A stretch of 64,000 bases of DNA from Candidatus Gallimonas merdae (GTDB lineage: Bacteria; Bacillota; Clostridia; Christensenellales; Borkfalkiaceae). The translations under genes and the position numbers were made by a program. Positions 8,699 through 17,653 of the stretch are shown here, one piece after another (within the stretch, counting starts at the first letter, position 1; each line of letters begins with the position of its first letter). The notes below the pieces were generated by a model. It was not told where the DNA came from and did not search any database. It saw nothing but the letters and a program-made list of their open reading frames with translations. The stretch spans positions 46,671 to 110,670 of the forward strand of contig CAJFRT010000005.1 in the NCBI GenBank assembly GCA_904419525.1. The letters are read 5' to 3'.

Positions 8699-11600
8699 AT
8701 GGTCTACAGAGTCTATGTGGAGAAGAAGGAGGGCTTCGACAACGAAGCGCGCGCGCTCCTTTCGGACGTGCGGGAGCTGCTCGGCATTTCCGGCGTCACG
8801 CGGATCCGTCTTCTCAACCGCTACGACGCGGAAGAGATCGAGGAATCGCTCTTCCTGCAGTGCGTGCACACCGTATTTTCCGAACCGCAGATGGACACGG
8901 CGTCAGAAGGCGTCGACCTTTCGGGTGCGCGCGTATTTGCCGTGGAGTACCTTCCCGGGCAGTTCGATCAGCGCGCGGACTCTGCGGCGCAGTGCATTCA
9001 GCTCATCTCCATGAAGCCGCGCCCCCTGATCCGCACGGCAAAGGTGTATGCGGTCTACGGCGCCGTCACGGAGGACGAGCTGGAAGCCGTCAAAAAATAC
9101 GTCATTAACCCCGTGGAGAGCCGCGAGGCCTCCCTTGCCATTCCCGAAACGCTCAGGATCGCACATCCCGTGCCCTCCGAGGTACCCACGCTCACCGGGT
9201 TTTTGCAGCTCGACGAAGGGGGACTCGCCGAGTTCGTCAGACAGTATGACCTCGCCATGGACGCGGACGACGTTGCGTTCTGTCAGTCCTATTTCCGCAA
9301 GGAGGGGCGCGATCCCACGCTCACCGAGATCCGCATGATCGACACCTACTGGTCCGATCACTGCCGTCACACGACCTTTCTGACGACGATCGATTCGGTG
9401 ACCTTTGAGGACGAGCTGCTGCAAAAGGCCTACGAAGATTATCTTGCCGCCCGCGAAGAGATCGGGCGCACCAAGCCCGTCAATCTGATGGACGTCGGCA
9501 CCATTGCCGCAAAACTTCTGAAAAAGCGCGGCATGCTGGAAAAGCTCGACGAATCGGAGGAGATCAACGCCTGCACCGTCAAGATCAAGGTGAATGTGGA
9601 CGGCGAGGCGCAGGACTGGCTGCTCCTGTTCAAGAACGAAACGCACAATCACCCCACGGAGATCGAGCCGTTCGGCGGCGCCGCGACCTGCATCGGCGGC
9701 GCGATCCGCGACCCGCTTTCGGGCAGAAGCTATGTCTATGCCGCGATGCGCGTGACGGGCGCGGGCGATCCGCTCGTTCCCGTCAGGGACACCATGAAGG
9801 GGAAGCTCCCGCAGCGCAAGATCGTCACGACTGCCGCGGCGGGATATTCCTCCTACGGCAACCAGATCGGGCTCGCAACGGGTCAGGTCGACGAACTGTA
9901 TCACCCCGGATATGTCGCGAAGCGGCTGGAGATCGGCGCGGTCATCGCCGCGACGCCCGCTGAAAACGTCAGAAGGGAAGTTCCCGCTCCCGGCGATAAG
10001 GTCATTCTTCTCGGCGGCAGAACGGGGCGGGACGGCTGCGGCGGCGCGACGGGTTCTTCCAAGTCGCATACGCTCGAATCGCTCACCCACTGCGGCGCGG
10101 AAGTCCAGAAGGGCAACGCGCCCGAAGAGCGCAAGCTGCAGAGGCTGTTCCGCAACAAGGAGGCTATGCTGCTCATCAAGCGCTGCAACGACTTCGGCGC
10201 GGGCGGCGTGTCCGTTGCGATCGGCGAACTTGCGGACGGGCTGGATATCGACCTGAACGCCGTTCCCAAAAAATACGACGGCCTTGACGGCACCGAACTT
10301 GCCATCTCCGAATCGCAGGAGCGCATGGCGGTCGTCGTCGAAGCGGACAAGACGGAAGAATTCATTGCGCTTGCCGAAAAGGAAAATCTGGAGGCGACCG
10401 TCGTCGCAACGGTCACGCAGCAGCCCCGCCTCGTCATGCGCTGGAACGGCAGGACGATCGTGGACGTCTCGCGCGAGTTCCTCAACTCCAACGGCGCGGA
10501 AAAGCATATCAGCGTTGCGCCTGCAAAGTGCGGCGAATGGCAGCGCGCGGTCGGCGGCACGTTCGCGGAAAATTACAGCCGTCTTGCCGGAGACCTCAAC
10601 GTCTGCTCCAAGCGCGGCCTTTCCGAGCGGTTCGATTCGACGATCGGCGCAGGGACGGTGCTCATGCCGTTCGGCGGGCGGTATCAGCTCACGCCGCCGC
10701 AGGCGATGGCGCACCTTGTTTCGGTGGAAAAGGGGCACACGGACACCGTGTCCTATATGGCGTGGGGCGGAAATCCCTACGTCACCGAAAAGAGTCCCTA
10801 TCACGGCGCATATCTCGCCGTGATCGAGAGCGTGGCAAAGCTCGTCGCGTCCGGCGCGTCGACGGAGGATACCTATCTCTCCTTCCAGGAATACTTCCTC
10901 AAACCCGGCCGCGATCCTGTCCGCTGGGGACAGCCTCTCGCGGCGCTCCTGGGCGCGTTTGAGGCACAGAAAAATCTCGGGATCGCGGCGATCGGCGGCA
11001 AGGATTCCATGAGCGGTACGTTCGAGCACATCGACGTCCCGCCCACGCTCGTCTCCTTTGCCGTGACGACGGGACGGACGTCGGAAGTCGTGTCGCCCGA
11101 GTTCAAGGCGGCGGGGCATAAGGTCGTGCTGCTTGCGCCCGAGTACGACGCGGCGGGGCTTCCCGTCACGGCGTCCCTGCAGAGCGTGTTCGCCAAAGTG
11201 ACGTCGCTTCTTCGTTCGGGCAGGGCGGTTTCCGCATGGACGCCCGGCTACGGCGGCGTGGCGGAAGGCATCATGAAGATGTGCTTCGGCAACATGATCG
11301 GATTCAAGTATGCGGAGAACGTTGCGCCCGCCGACATCTTCGGCTATCGTTACGGCGCGTTCATTCTGGAACTTTCCGAGGACATCCCCGTCGGCACGCC
11401 GCTCGGCGAGACGTCGGCCGTCGGCGCGATCTCCATGGGCAGCGAGCGCCTCTTCCTCTCCGATCTGCTCAAGATCTACGAGGATAAGCTCGAACCCGTA
11501 TATTCGTGCAACATTCCCGCGCCTGCGGACAGCGTGCGCAACTTCACCTTCCGTACGCGCAGCGGCCTGGCGAGCGAGGTGAAATTTGCCCGTCCGAAAG

Positions 11601-12388
11601 TGCTCATTCCCGTGTTCCCGGGGACCAACTGCGAGTACGACACGGCCAAGGCGTTCGCCGATGCGGGCGCGGATCCGGAGATCTACGTCATCCGCAACCG
11701 GACGGCAGAGGAAGTCGCCCGCTCGGCGGAGGAGTTCGCCGGCAAGATGGCGGGCGCGCAGATCGTCTTCATTCCGGGCGGATTTTCGGGCGGCGACGAG
11801 CCGGACGGCTCCGGAAAGTTCATCACGGCGTTCTTCCGCGGCGAGCGCGTCAGGGAGCAGGTCGCGCGGCTTCTGGACGAAAGACAGGGGCTGATGGGCG
11901 GCATCTGCAACGGATTCCAGGCGCTCATCAAGCTCGGGCTTGTGCCCTACGGCAGGATCATCGACACCGACGAGACCTGCCCGACGCTCACCTATAACAA
12001 CATCGCGCGCCACCAGTCGCGCATCGTGCGCGTGCGCGTGGCAAGCGTGCAGTCGCCCTGGCTGTCCCTTGTGGAGGCGGGAGACGTGTTCTCCGTGCCC
12101 GTTTCGCACGGCGAGGGCAAGTTCGTGGCAAGCCCCGCGCTCATTGAAATGCTCGCGGAAAACGGCCAGATCATGACGCAGTACGTCGACCTGTCCGGCA
12201 ATGCGACCATGGACGTGCACTTCAATCCCAACGGCAGCGCAGCCGCGATCGAGGGGATCCTCTCGCCCGACGGCAGAGTGTTCGGCAAGATGGGGCATTC
12301 CGAGCGTAAGGGCGCGGGCCTGTATCAAAACGTCCCCGGCGAATACGACATGAAGCTGTTTGAAAGCGCCGTAAAATACTATCGCTGA
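8699..12388 (+). CDS. purL: FGAM synthase PurL, fused synthetase and glutaminase
   Basis: Phosphoribosylformylglycinamidine synthase converts FGAR to FGAM. At 1229 residues this is the single-chain form, with synthetase domains followed by a class I glutamine amidotransferase domain, instead of separate PurL, PurQ and PurS. The linker/synthetase part shows TYWSDHCRHTTF and FKNETHNHPTEIEPFGGAAT. The C-terminal domain starts near residue 965 with LIPVFPGTNCEYD and has the nucleophile in GGICNGFQAL and the His/Glu region SHGEGKFVAS. Clostridial homologues of this size lack a separate purS. The gene directly follows purD. Confidence 0.97.
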   Translation: MVYRVYVEKKEGFDNEARALLSDVRELLGISGVTRIRLLNRYDAEEIEESLFLQCVHTVFSEPQMDTASEGVDLSGARVFAVEYLPGQFDQRADSAAQCIQLISMKPRPLIRTAKVYAVYGAVTEDELEAVKKYVINPVESREASLAIPETLRIAHPVPSEVPTLTGFLQLDEGGLAEFVRQYDLAMDADDVAFCQSYFRKEGRDPTLTEIRMIDTYWSDHCRHTTFLTTIDSVTFEDELLQKAYEDYLAAREEIGRTKPVNLMDVGTIAAKLLKKRGMLEKLDESEEINACTVKIKVNVDGEAQDWLLLFKNETHNHPTEIEPFGGAATCIGGAIRDPLSGRSYVYAAMRVTGAGDPLVPVRDTMKGKLPQRKIVTTAAAGYSSYGNQIGLATGQVDELYHPGYVAKRLEIGAVIAATPAENVRREVPAPGDKVILLGGRTGRDGCGGATGSSKSHTLESLTHCGAEVQKGNAPEERKLQRLFRNKEAMLLIKRCNDFGAGGVSVAIGELADGLDIDLNAVPKKYDGLDGTELAISESQERMAVVVEADKTEEFIALAEKENLEATVVATVTQQPRLVMRWNGRTIVDVSREFLNSNGAEKHISVAPAKCGEWQRAVGGTFAENYSRLAGDLNVCSKRGLSERFDSTIGAGTVLMPFGGRYQLTPPQAMAHLVSVEKGHTDTVSYMAWGGNPYVTEKSPYHGAYLAVIESVAKLVASGASTEDTYLSFQEYFLKPGRDPVRWGQPLAALLGAFEAQKNLGIAAIGGKDSMSGTFEHIDVPPTLVSFAVTTGRTSEVVSPEFKAAGHKVVLLAPEYDAAGLPVTASLQSVFAKVTSLLRSGRAVSAWTPGYGGVAEGIMKMCFGNMIGFKYAENVAPADIFGYRYGAFILELSEDIPVGTPLGETSAVGAISMGSERLFLSDLLKIYEDKLEPVYSCNIPAPADSVRNFTFRTRSGLASEVKFARPKVLIPVFPGTNCEYDTAKAFADAGADPEIYVIRNRTAEEVARSAEEFAGKMAGAQIVFIPGGFSGGDEPDGSGKFITAFFRGERVREQVARLLDERQGLMGGICNGFQALIKLGLVPYGRIIDTDETCPTLTYNNIARHQSRIVRVRVASVQSPWLSLVEAGDVFSVPVSHGEGKFVASPALIEMLAENGQIMTQYVDLSGNATMDVHFNPNGSAAAIEGILSPDGRVFGKMGHSERKGAGLYQNVPGEYDMKLFESAVKYYR

Positions 12389-12414
12389 CTTTCAGCGGAA
12401 AGCGTCGGGAAAAG

Positions 12415-12432
12415 CCGCGGGCGTGCCCGCGG
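12415..12432 (+). terminator. GC-rich hairpin after purL
   Basis: CCGCGGGC-GT-GCCCGCGG is a perfect stem, partly enclosed by GTCGG/CCGAC. There is no T tract, so it is not a classical terminator. It may protect the purL mRNA end or be part of the fhs leader. I find no sigma-A promoter in 12389-12555. Confidence 0.4.
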
Positions 12433-12555
12433 CCGACCGCATGTCACGGTTTGTGCGGGCGCACGGCAGCATGGAAGCGTCCGCGCATACGCCCTGCATC
12501 ACAGGCTGCCCGGAAAGGATAACAAAGTCGGAATTCAGAAGATACGGAGATAAAA

Positions 12556-14220
12556 ATGTTGACGGATATTGAGATAGCACAGAGCACAAAGTTGAAACCG
12601 ATCCTTGACGTGGCAAAGAGCGTCGGCCTGAGCGGGGACGACGTCGAATGTTACGGAAAATACAAGGCGAAGATCGATCTCTCCGTCATGTCGCGGGGCG
12701 GGAAAGAGGGGAAGCTCATTCTTGTCACGGCGATCACGCCTACGCCCGCAGGCGAGGGAAAGACGACCACGACGATCGGGCTTGCCGACGGTATGCGCCG
12801 CATCGGCAAAAACGTCGTCGTTGCGCTCCGCGAGCCCTCCCTCGGCCCCGTTTTCGGCGTCAAAGGGGGCGCGGCGGGCGGCGGCTATGCGCAGGTCGTT
12901 CCGATGGAGGATATCAACCTGCATTTCACGGGCGACGCGCACGCCGTCGGCGCGGCGAACAACCTTCTTGCCGCCATGCTGGACAATCATATCTTTCAGG
13001 GGAATGCGCTCGGCATCGACAAGGAGCGCATCACCTGGAAACGGTGCGTCGATATGAACGACAGACAGCTGCGCTATCTCGAAGACGGCCTCGGCGGCGG
13101 GAAGAACGGCGTCCCGAGGAAGGACGGATTCGAGATCACCGTCGCAAGCGAAGTAATGGCGATCCTGTGCCTTGCCACCTCGCTGTCCGATCTCAAGGAA
13201 CGGCTCGGGCGGATCGTGGTAGGCTATACGTATGAAGGAAAGCCCGTCACTGCGGGCGACCTGAAGGCCGCGGGCGCGATGTGCGCGCTGCTCAAAGACG
13301 CGCTCAAACCCAATCTCGTGCAGACGCTCGAGGGAACGCCTGCCATCGTGCACGGCGGCCCGTTCGCCAACATCGCCCACGGGTGCAATTCCATTGTGGC
13401 GACGCGCACGGCGCTCGCGCTCGGCGATTACGTCGTCACGGAGGCGGGTTTCGGCGCCGATCTCGGTGCGGAAAAATTCCTCGATATCAAGTGCCGCTTT
13501 GCAGGGCTGAACCCGTCCGCATGCGTGGTGGTCGCCACCGTGCGCGCGCTCAAGATGCACGGCGGCGTCGCAAAGGCAGATCTCGCCCGGGAGAACCTTT
13601 CCGCATTGGAAGCGGGCCTGCCCAATCTTCTGCGCCACGTGCGCAACATGCGCGAAGTGTATGGCCTGCCGACGGTGGTCGCACTCAACCGTTTCCCGAC
13701 GGACACCGATGCGGAAATTGCGCTCGTCATGAAGGAGTGTGAAAAGCTCGGCGTGCAGACGGTGCTCTCCACGGTCTGGGCGGACGGCGGCAGAGGGGGC
13801 GAAGAGCTTGCGCGCGCGGTCGTCGGCCTCTGCGATCAGAAGAGCGAATTCCGCTTCTGCTACGATGAAAAACTCCCCATCAAGAGCAAGATCGCCGCGA
13901 TCGTCAAAAAGGTATACGGAGGGGACGGCGTGGAATATACCCCGGAGGCCGAGGCGGAGATCTCTCGTCTGGAAGGTCTCGGATTCGGCAGGACGCCCGT
14001 CTGCATGGCCAAGACGCAGTATTCCTTCTCGGACGACGCCAAAAAACTGGGCGCCCCCGAACATTTCACCGTCACGGTGCGCGGCGTCAAGATCTCTGCC
14101 GGCGCGGGATTTGTCGTTGCGTTCACGGGCAACATTCTCACCATGCCGGGCCTTCCGCCCGTTCCGGCCGCGGAAAAGATCGATGTGGACGAAAACGGCG
14201 TCATTACGGGCCTGTTCTGA
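12556..14220 (+). CDS. fhs: Formate--tetrahydrofolate ligase
   Basis: ATP-dependent synthesis of 10-formyl-THF from formate and THF. The product is the formyl donor for PurN and the AICAR transformylase, so its place after the purine genes makes metabolic sense. The 554 residues show the P-loop-like [17 protein letters not shown] (about residues 63-79), [23 protein letters not shown], and NIAHGCNS. C-terminal [19 protein letters not shown] is characteristic. The ATG has GGAG 8 nt upstream. The stop codon overlaps the mutY start by one base. Confidence 0.97.
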   Translation: MLTDIEIAQSTKLKPILDVAKSVGLSGDDVECYGKYKAKIDLSVMSRGGKEGKLILVTAITPTPAGEGKTTTTIGLADGMRRIGKNVVVALREPSLGPVFGVKGGAAGGGYAQVVPMEDINLHFTGDAHAVGAANNLLAAMLDNHIFQGNALGIDKERITWKRCVDMNDRQLRYLEDGLGGGKNGVPRKDGFEITVASEVMAILCLATSLSDLKERLGRIVVGYTYEGKPVTAGDLKAAGAMCALLKDALKPNLVQTLEGTPAIVHGGPFANIAHGCNSIVATRTALALGDYVVTEAGFGADLGAEKFLDIKCRFAGLNPSACVVVATVRALKMHGGVAKADLARENLSALEAGLPNLLRHVRNMREVYGLPTVVALNRFPTDTDAEIALVMKECEKLGVQTVLSTVWADGGRGGEELARAVVGLCDQKSEFRFCYDEKLPIKSKIAAIVKKVYGGDGVEYTPEAEAEISRLEGLGFGRTPVCMAKTQYSFSDDAKKLGAPEHFTVTVRGVKISAGAGFVVAFTGNILTMPGLPPVPAAEKIDVDENGVITGLF

Positions 14221-15212
14221 TGGATATTTCCCTGCTTCGCGATGCGGTGCCGCCCCTTCTGGAGTGGTTCCGCGTCAGCAAACGTGACCTCCCGTGGCGC
14301 AGGAACCGCATACCGTATACCGCGCTCGTTGCTGAGCTGATGCTCCAGCAGACGCGCGTGGAGGCGGTGAAAGACCGCTTCGTGCAGTTCCTTGCGGCGT
14401 TTCCCACGCCCGAAGCGCTCGCTTCGGCAGACGAAGAGGAAGTGCTGAAACTGTGGGAGGGCCTTGGATACTATTCGCGCGCCCGCAATCTGCACAGGGC
14501 GGCAAAGGTGATCGCGGAAAAGGGATTCCCGGCGACGTTTGAGGAAATGCGCGCCCTTCCGGGCGTGGGGGACTACACTGCCGGGGCCGTGTGTTCCATC
14601 GCCTTAGGGCTTCCCGTGCCCGCAGTGGACGGGAACGTGCTGCGCATTCTGAGCCGCCTGTATGCCGACGGCTCCAACATCGACGACCCGTCCACCAAAG
14701 CCGGGTACGCCGCGCTTTTAAGGGAAGTGTATCCGCCTGAGACGGCGGACTTCTGCGAGGCGCTCATGGAGCTGGGCGCCATCGTCTGCGTCCCCAACGG
14801 AGCGCCGATGTGCGGGGCATGTCCGTGGTCGGGGCTCTGCCGCGCGCATCTCGCGGGCAGGGAGGAGGCCTTCCCCGTCCGTGCCGAAAAGCGGGCAAGG
14901 CGCACGGTCGATGCAACGGTGTGCGTGCTCCGCTGCGGCGGACGGTACGCCCTGGAAAAGCGGCCTGCCAAAGGGCTCCTTGCGGGGCTGTGGCAGTTCC
15001 CTTTCTTTGAGGGCGACGTCCCCGACTTCGGGCCCGTTCTCAAAGAAAAGCGCGCCAAGCACATTTTCACGCACGTGGAGTGGCGCATGACGGGCCGGCT
15101 CATTGAGACGGAGCGGGAACTTGCTCCCTATATCTGGGTCGGGGCAGAGGAGCTGCGGGAAAAGTACGCCGTTCCCTCCGCTTTCCGTGCATTTATGGAA
15201 TGGGTGAAATAA
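14220..15212 (+). CDS. mutY: Adenine DNA glycosylase MutY
   Basis: MutY removes adenine mispaired with 8-oxoguanine. The 330 residues contain the catalytic Glu region MLQQTRVE (near residue 43), the helix-hairpin-helix LPGVGDYTAGAV followed by the catalytic Asp in AVDGNVLRI. The [4Fe-4S] cysteine set is CVPNGAPMCGACPWSGLC (spacing 6-2-5). A short NUDIX-like C-terminal domain for 8-oxoG recognition follows. The gene is coupled to fhs by a one-base overlap, a neighbour with no obvious functional link. Confidence 0.95.
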   Translation: MDISLLRDAVPPLLEWFRVSKRDLPWRRNRIPYTALVAELMLQQTRVEAVKDRFVQFLAAFPTPEALASADEEEVLKLWEGLGYYSRARNLHRAAKVIAEKGFPATFEEMRALPGVGDYTAGAVCSIALGLPVPAVDGNVLRILSRLYADGSNIDDPSTKAGYAALLREVYPPETADFCEALMELGAIVCVPNGAPMCGACPWSGLCRAHLAGREEAFPVRAEKRARRTVDATVCVLRCGGRYALEKRPAKGLLAGLWQFPFFEGDVPDFGPVLKEKRAKHIFTHVEWRMTGRLIETERELAPYIWVGAEELREKYAVPSAFRAFMEWVK

Positions 15213-15241
15213 AAGATCTGCCTTGCGGGGCGGATCTTTTG
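15211..15241 (+). terminator. Terminator of the pur-fhs-mutY operon
   Basis: AAAAGATCTGCC and GGCGGATCTTTT form a stem whose 3' arm supplies the T run. It overlaps the mutY stop codon. Confidence 0.8.
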
Positions 15242-15326
15242 TATTGCGGGGAGGGACGATGACATCGCAGCCTTCGGGGAATCGTCGGGATCCGTAAGGA
15301 ATCGCATAAAAAAAACGGGCAGAGGG

Positions 15327-15355
15327 TTTACTTTGCGGGCGGAATGTGCTATAAT
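15327..15355 (+). promoter_or_regulatory. ruvX promoter, apparently leaderless
   Basis: TTTACT (15327-15332), 17-bp spacer, TATAAT (15350-15355). The expected start of transcription, 7 nt after the -10 box, is the A of the ruvX ATG at 15362. Confidence 0.75.
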
Positions 15356-15361
15356 CGGGAT

Positions 15362-15799
15362 ATGACAGAACAGATCGTCGCATTTGATGTGGGGGACAGG
15401 CGCGTGGGCGTTGCCTTCAGCGATCCGTTCGGCGATTACGCCGTCCCCTCCGATACCTATTTCCGCACGGGGGATTTTGCCTCCGATATACAGGCGCTTG
15501 CCGGCATCGCGCGGGCGCGCGGCGTCACGACGGTGGTGGTCGGACTTCCGCTCAATGAGGACGGCACCGAAAGCGTCCAGAGCGAAAAGACCCGCCGCTT
15601 TGCCGCTGCCCTCGGTCAGGAGGGCCTGCATGTGATCCTGGAGGACGAGCGGTATACCACGCGCGCGGCACGCGCGGATCTTCTGGAGATGGGCGTCTCG
15701 CAGAAGAGGGACAAACGGAAAAAACAGGTGGACTCCATCGCCGCGGCGTATATTCTGGAGAGCTATCTTGCAAAAATCAGAAAAGGAGAAAGGACATGA
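15362..15799 (+). CDS. ruvX: Holliday junction resolvase-like RuvX/YqgF
   Basis: A 145-residue RNase H-fold nuclease family protein (YqgF), implicated in pre-16S rRNA processing and/or junction resolution. Motifs: N-terminal AFDVGDRRVGVAFSD with the first acidic residue, VVVGLPLNEDGTES, a central EDERYTTRAA with Glu, and KKQVDSIAAAYILE with the C-terminal Asp. I chose the ATG at 15362, which matches the family N-terminus. An in-frame codon at 15344 would lie inside the promoter. There is no ribosome site before 15362; the mRNA seems to begin at the start codon. It overlaps the next gene by 4 bp. Confidence 0.93.
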   Translation: MTEQIVAFDVGDRRVGVAFSDPFGDYAVPSDTYFRTGDFASDIQALAGIARARGVTTVVVGLPLNEDGTESVQSEKTRRFAAALGQEGLHVILEDERYTTRAARADLLEMGVSQKRDKRKKQVDSIAAAYILESYLAKIRKGERT

Positions 15800-16137
15800 A
15801 AGAGGTAGGCAACGATTACAGCGAAGACAATATCGTCGAGATCGTGGACGAGGAGGGGAATTCCTTCCGCTTCGAGCACCTGATGACCTTTGAGTACAAG
15901 GGGGAGTGGTACTGCGCTCTCACCGAGATCAAGGAGGCCGTCGAGGAGACGGACGACGAGGACGAGACGGAGGAAGTTGCCATCTACCGCATCGAGGGCG
16001 ACGAGGAAAACGAGACGCTCGTCCAGCTTGAGGACGACGAACTGGACGAAGTATTCGCCGAGTTCTGTGCGCAGTATGAGGATTTCGAGGACGCGGACGA
16101 AGCCGCGGAGCTCGACGGCGCCGGAGAGGAAGCGTAA
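15796..16137 (+). CDS. DUF1292 acidic protein (YrzB-like)
   Basis: A 113-residue, very acidic protein of the DUF1292/UPF0473 family common in Firmicutes, usually found beside ruvX as here. The N-terminal half (NIVEIVDEEGNSFRFEHL, FEYKGEWYCAL) forms the conserved core; the C-terminal third is almost entirely Asp, Glu and Ala. No catalytic residues are apparent and the function is unknown. The start overlaps the ruvX stop (ATGA) and has AGGAG upstream. Confidence 0.88.
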   Translation: MKEVGNDYSEDNIVEIVDEEGNSFRFEHLMTFEYKGEWYCALTEIKEAVEETDDEDETEEVAIYRIEGDEENETLVQLEDDELDEVFAEFCAQYEDFEDADEAAELDGAGEEA

Positions 16138-16152
16138 ACGTAAAAAGTTCGT

Positions 16153-16238
16153 GCGCTGCCGCGGCAAATGCCGCGGCGGCGCATTTGTTTTCCTTCGACG
16201 CCGTGATCCCGGATATTTGCGGGATCACGGCGCTTTTT
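16153..16238 (+). terminator. Tandem terminators after the ruvX operon
   Basis: Two hairpins in series. The first (about 16153-16184) has GCCGCGGC-AAAT-GCCGCGGC as core, followed by TTTGTTTT. The second (16199-16238) pairs CGCCGTGATCCCG with CGGGATCACGGCG and ends in six T residues. Together they insulate perR from upstream transcription. Confidence 0.85.
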
Positions 16239-16291
16239 TCGGAATTATCCGGCGGCGCGATCGGAAATTTTCGGAATTTTTTTGAAACCTC

Positions 16292-16320
16292 TTGACAGAA
16301 AACGCAATATGTGTTATACT
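16292..16320 (+). promoter_or_regulatory. perR-rbr promoter
   Basis: TTGACA (16292-16297), 17-bp spacer, TATACT (16315-16320). Confidence 0.85.
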
Positions 16321-16345
16321 CTTATCGAGATTAAATCTTGATAAG
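16321..16345 (+). promoter_or_regulatory. PerR/Fur-type operator palindrome
   Basis: A 25-bp inverted repeat, CTTATCGAGATT-A-AATCTTGATAAG, with 11 of 12 pairs matching. It starts on the base after the -10 box and covers the transcription start. It resembles the per-box consensus of AT-rich inverted repeats with an ATAA/TTAT edge. A bound repressor would block the perR-rbr promoter, giving autoregulation. Confidence 0.75.
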
Positions 16346-16355
16346 GAGATCTCAG

Positions 16356-16766
16356 ATGGCGGGAGCGCCGCGCAATACAAGACAAAAACAGGCGGTTTAC
16401 GATGCGCTTACCTGCCTCGACCATCCGACCGCAACGCAGGTATATGACTATGTACACGCGGAGTATCCCACGCTTTCCCGCGGGACGGTGTTCCGCGTGC
16501 TCGGCGGATTTGCGGCGGGCGGCCAGGTGCGCAAGGTGACGCTGGCGGACAGCGACGCCCGCTACGACCCCACGCTCGCGCCCCACGGACACGGCAGGTG
16601 CCGCGTCTGCGGAAAGGTCTTTGACGTCTTTTTGCCGGATTTCGATTCGATCGCAAGGGATGCCGTGTGCGGCGGGTTCCGCATCGACGGCTGCGAGGTG
16701 GAATTCACGGGCGTGTGCGATATGTGCAGTCAGAAAACGATGCGTGAAAACGCAAATGAAGAATAA
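16356..16766 (+). CDS. perR: PerR-like Fur-family repressor
   Basis: 136 residues with an N-terminal winged helix ([27 protein letters not shown]) and a C-terminal metal domain. Ligands expected of PerR are visible: His34, Asp71, His77 and His79 in HGHG, Asp90, and two CxxC pairs (Cys82/85 and Cys121/124) for structural zinc. PerR senses peroxide by metal-catalysed His oxidation. The pairing with rubrerythrin and the operator over its own promoter favour PerR over Fur or Zur. The start at 16356 is set by AAGGAG 8 nt upstream. Confidence 0.88.
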   Translation: MAGAPRNTRQKQAVYDALTCLDHPTATQVYDYVHAEYPTLSRGTVFRVLGGFAAGGQVRKVTLADSDARYDPTLAPHGHGRCRVCGKVFDVFLPDFDSIARDAVCGGFRIDGCEVEFTGVCDMCSQKTMRENANEE

Positions 16767-16776
16767 AAGGAGAAAC

Positions 16777-17319
16777 ATGATGAAGGAACTCAAGGGAACC
16801 AAGACACTGGAAAATCTGATGGCGGCATTCGCGGGCGAGAGCATGGCGACCAACAAGTACGCTTACTTTGCGTCCAAGGCAAAGAAGGACGGTTTCAATC
16901 AGATCGCAGCGATCTTTGAAGAGACGTCCGGGAACGAGCGCGAGCACGCAAAGATGTGGTATAAGCTCATCGCCGGCGGCATCGGCACGACGGCGGAAAA
17001 TCTCGCCGCCGCGGCGCAGGGCGAAAACGACGAATGGACGGATATGTATCCCACGTTCGCCAAAGTCGCGCGCGAAGAGGGGTTCGACGCGATCGCCAAC
17101 ATGTTTGAAAAGGTCGCCTCCGTGGAAAAAGAGCACGAGGCGCGCTATCGCAAGCTGCTGGCCAATGTGGAAGAGGGCAGGGTGTTCGTGAAGGACGGCG
17201 AAGTGTACTGGCAGTGCCTCAACTGCGGTGCGATCGTCAAGGCGAGCGAAGCGCCCGAAGTCTGCCCCGTCTGTGCGCATCCCCAGGCGTATTTCCAGGT
17301 CAAGCCGGAAAATTATTGA
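16777..17319 (+). CDS. rbr: Rubrerythrin
   Basis: A 180-residue peroxide-scavenging protein of anaerobes. The ferritin-like diiron domain carries ExxH motifs in [14 protein letters not shown] and [14 protein letters not shown]. The C-terminal rubredoxin domain has CLNCG and CPVC iron ligands. It reduces hydrogen peroxide with electrons from rubredoxin-type donors. Two adjacent ATG codons (16777 and 16780) are possible; AAAGGAG lies upstream. It is 10 bp after perR and presumably under the same operator. Confidence 0.96.
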   Translation: MMKELKGTKTLENLMAAFAGESMATNKYAYFASKAKKDGFNQIAAIFEETSGNEREHAKMWYKLIAGGIGTTAENLAAAAQGENDEWTDMYPTFAKVAREEGFDAIANMFEKVASVEKEHEARYRKLLANVEEGRVFVKDGEVYWQCLNCGAIVKASEAPEVCPVCAHPQAYFQVKPENY

Positions 17320-17330
17320 TGAAAAAACGC

Positions 17331-17359
17331 TTGCATTTCGGGCGGGCGTATGCTATGAT
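17331..17359 (+). promoter_or_regulatory. leuA promoter
   Basis: TTGCAT (17331-17336), 17-bp spacer, TATGAT (17354-17359), placing the RNA start near 17366, at the 5' end of the T-box leader. Confidence 0.75.
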
Positions 17360-17365
17360 GATAGT

Positions 17366-17626
17366 AAGATAACGCATGGAAGCGGAGCAGTAACTCCTTT
17401 TTCCCGCTTGCAGAGAGCCGTCGTGCGGTGCGAGACGGCGCGGGGGCAGGGGCGAACTCGCCGCAGAGCGGTCCTCCCGAACGGTCAGTAAGGAGGAACG
17501 GAGTCCCACCGTTACAGGGGAAGGGCATGTCAGTGCCCGCCGAGGGGCGGGATTTTTCCCGCAATAAGAGTGGTACCGCGCGGATCCCGCGTCTCTTGTT
17601 TACAGAGACACGGGATCCCTTGTTTT
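17366..17626 (+). promoter_or_regulatory. T-box leader of leuA, probable Leu (CUC) specifier
   Basis: The 14-nt T-box core is present as AAGAGTGGTACCGCG (17566-17580), followed by a long terminator hairpin: GATCCCGCGTCTCT pairs with AGAGACACGGGATC at 17583-17618, then a T-rich stretch. A GAACTCGCC segment at 17454-17462 offers CTC (17457-17459) as a leucine specifier codon, consistent with leuA downstream. Uncharged tRNA-Leu would stabilise the antiterminator and turn on leuA. The T-box call is firm; the exact specifier is inference. Confidence 0.92.
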
Positions 17627-17653
17627 ATCACAGAAAAGGAGGTTTGTTGAAAA

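Noticed and set aside
8903..12328. A 1141-codon open frame on the minus strand opposite purL
   Set aside because: The plus strand encodes unmistakable PurL. Long antisense frames are expected in GC-rich genes with third-position G/C; the product has no recognisable motif and is rich in Arg, His and Asp.
12389..12555. Tetrahydrofolate riboswitch ahead of fhs
   Set aside because: The conserved THF-I segments are not visible; the interval holds only a GC-rich hairpin.
15344..15799. Longer ruvX starting at 15344
   Set aside because: That start codon lies in the promoter upstream of the -10 box, and the extra residues are not part of the family.
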